The notes under the pieces: model-generated
What the model saw: only the letters and a program-made list of their open reading frames with translations
Told to the model about the DNA's origin: nothing
Databases searched by the model: none
From: an uncultured Thermodesulfobacterium sp.
GTDB taxonomy: Bacteria > Desulfobacterota > Thermodesulfobacteria > Thermodesulfobacteriales > Thermodesulfobacteriaceae
Length of the DNA stretch: 64,000 nt
Reading direction: 5' to 3'
NCBI GenBank assembly: GCA_938091335.1
Contig: CALLJG010000008.1
Span: forward strand, 1-64,000
Position numbers and translations under genes: made by a program
Shown: positions 63,625 to 64,000 of the stretch, piece by piece
How positions within the stretch are numbered: the first letter of the stretch is position 1
Layout of the letters: each line of letters starts with the position of its first letter

Positions 63625-64000
63625 TTAATATATTAGAAACTCTTTAACAAAGTTGACTATTCTCTGATTATTAGAAGCCTTGCCTATTTCATATAAGTGA
63701 GAAAACAAATCTGCATCGCCAAATGATACATAACTTAAATCCCCTTTTACATAAACAATAGCTGGAACTACATTTATCCCATACTTACGAAATAAAAAAG
63801 GATCTATTTGAAACACAATATCATAATACTCACATTCTCTTTCTAAAGGGTTGCAATTTTTGTCTTTTTCAATAATACTATAAATCCACTCAACCGTTGG
63901 ACGAATATAAGTTAACCCACCAAGAGCTCCTCTCAACACAAAGAAAATATTTTCATCATTTATAAGAGACACTTGATAAGCATATAGTTTGATTAAATCA
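63625..64000 (-). CDS. trbC: Conjugative pilin assembly protein TrbC (5' end outside window)
   Basis: The frame stays open to the window edge (…DLIKLYAYQ before a GTG codon at 63972), so the true start is beyond 64000. The visible part, FVLRGALGGL then FQIDPFLFRKYGINVVPAIVYV, matches the TrbC/TraW C-terminal domain with thioredoxin-like layout. F-type pilus assembly in the periplasm. Confidence 0.85.
   Translation of the reverse strand, partial: DLIKLYAYQVSLINDENIFFVLRGALGGLTYIRPTVEWIYSIIEKDKNCNPLERECEYYDIVFQIDPFLFRKYGINVVPAIVYVKGDLSYVSFGDADLFSHLYEIGKASNNQRIVNFVKEFLIY

Larger units (their letters stand above)
52115..64000. mobile_element. Integrative conjugative element, integrase end (partial)
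   Basis: From tRNA-Ala(GGC) onward the genes change from housekeeping to a P4-type integrase, an AlpA-like regulator and an F-type conjugation gene block (traG, traH, traV, traB, traK, traE, traL, ompA-like, trbC) all reading toward the tRNA. The relaxase, coupling protein, traC, traU and the far attachment site are not in the window, so the element extends right. The left edge should be a core within the tRNA 3' end; the exact core cannot be set without the other end. Confidence 0.85.

Overview
The window is very AT-rich bacterial DNA with dense, often overlapping genes. LPS genes (kdsA, kdsC, an LptC-like gene, lpxC), two outer-membrane porins, SurA/HtrA/parvulin folding factors, [NiFe]-hydrogenase maturation genes, TreT-type trehalose synthase and a large CRISPR array point to a Gram-negative, hydrogen-using thermophile. 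A Thermodesulfobacterium-like (Thermodesulfobacteriota) host fits best; this is inferred from gene content and protein character, not from a database search.

Layout. 1-2707: a CRISPR array of 42 full repeats that runs off the left edge, closed on the right by a repeat remnant fused to a bidirectional terminator hairpin; no cas gene is in view. 2862-9640: minus-strand genes (tandem UspA, radA, GT39 glycosyltransferase, PAP2 phosphatase, transaldolase-like aldolase, argG, thiamine-binding family). 9788-13823: a plus-strand trehalose operon (otsA-otsB fusion, DUF5752-like protein, treT) whose end overlaps a convergent radical SAM gene. 15420-20018: kdsA-kdsC-lptC-radC-ispH-tadA, where ispH carries a long membrane extension. 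21049-24623: tRNA-Ser, birA, a hydrogenase maturation protease, and hypB-hypE-hypA on the opposite strand. 24878-29391: two porins flanking folE2 and a collapsed phosphate (Pho) locus in which phoB, phoR and pstS survive only as joined end fragments. 29415-33304: J-domain protein, MagIII/Nth-like glycosylase and a cysteine synthase/cysteinyl-tRNA synthetase fusion. 33293-43638: L,D-transpeptidase, then a long minus-strand run (LbH protein, parvulin, exonuclease-like protein, htrA, surA-like, recO, LOG, pyrB, pyrC, lpxC). 43713-51867: tRNA-Arg, rpmE, prfA, heme genes, ssb, ADH, ispF and a SlyD-like isomerase.

52043-64000: tRNA-Ala(GGC) followed by a P4-type integrase, an AlpA-like regulator and a minus-strand block of F-type conjugation genes (trbC, ompA-like, traL, traE, traK, traB, traV, traH, traG). 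This is the integrase end of an integrative conjugative element inserted at the tRNA gene; its other end lies beyond the window.

The most unusual items are the CysK-CysS fusion with altered synthetase signature motifs, the IspH fusion to a degenerate UbiA-like membrane domain, the fossil Pho locus with its intact mini-PstS reading frame, the conflicting orientation signals of the CRISPR array, and a long imperfect hairpin between ispF and the SlyD-like gene.
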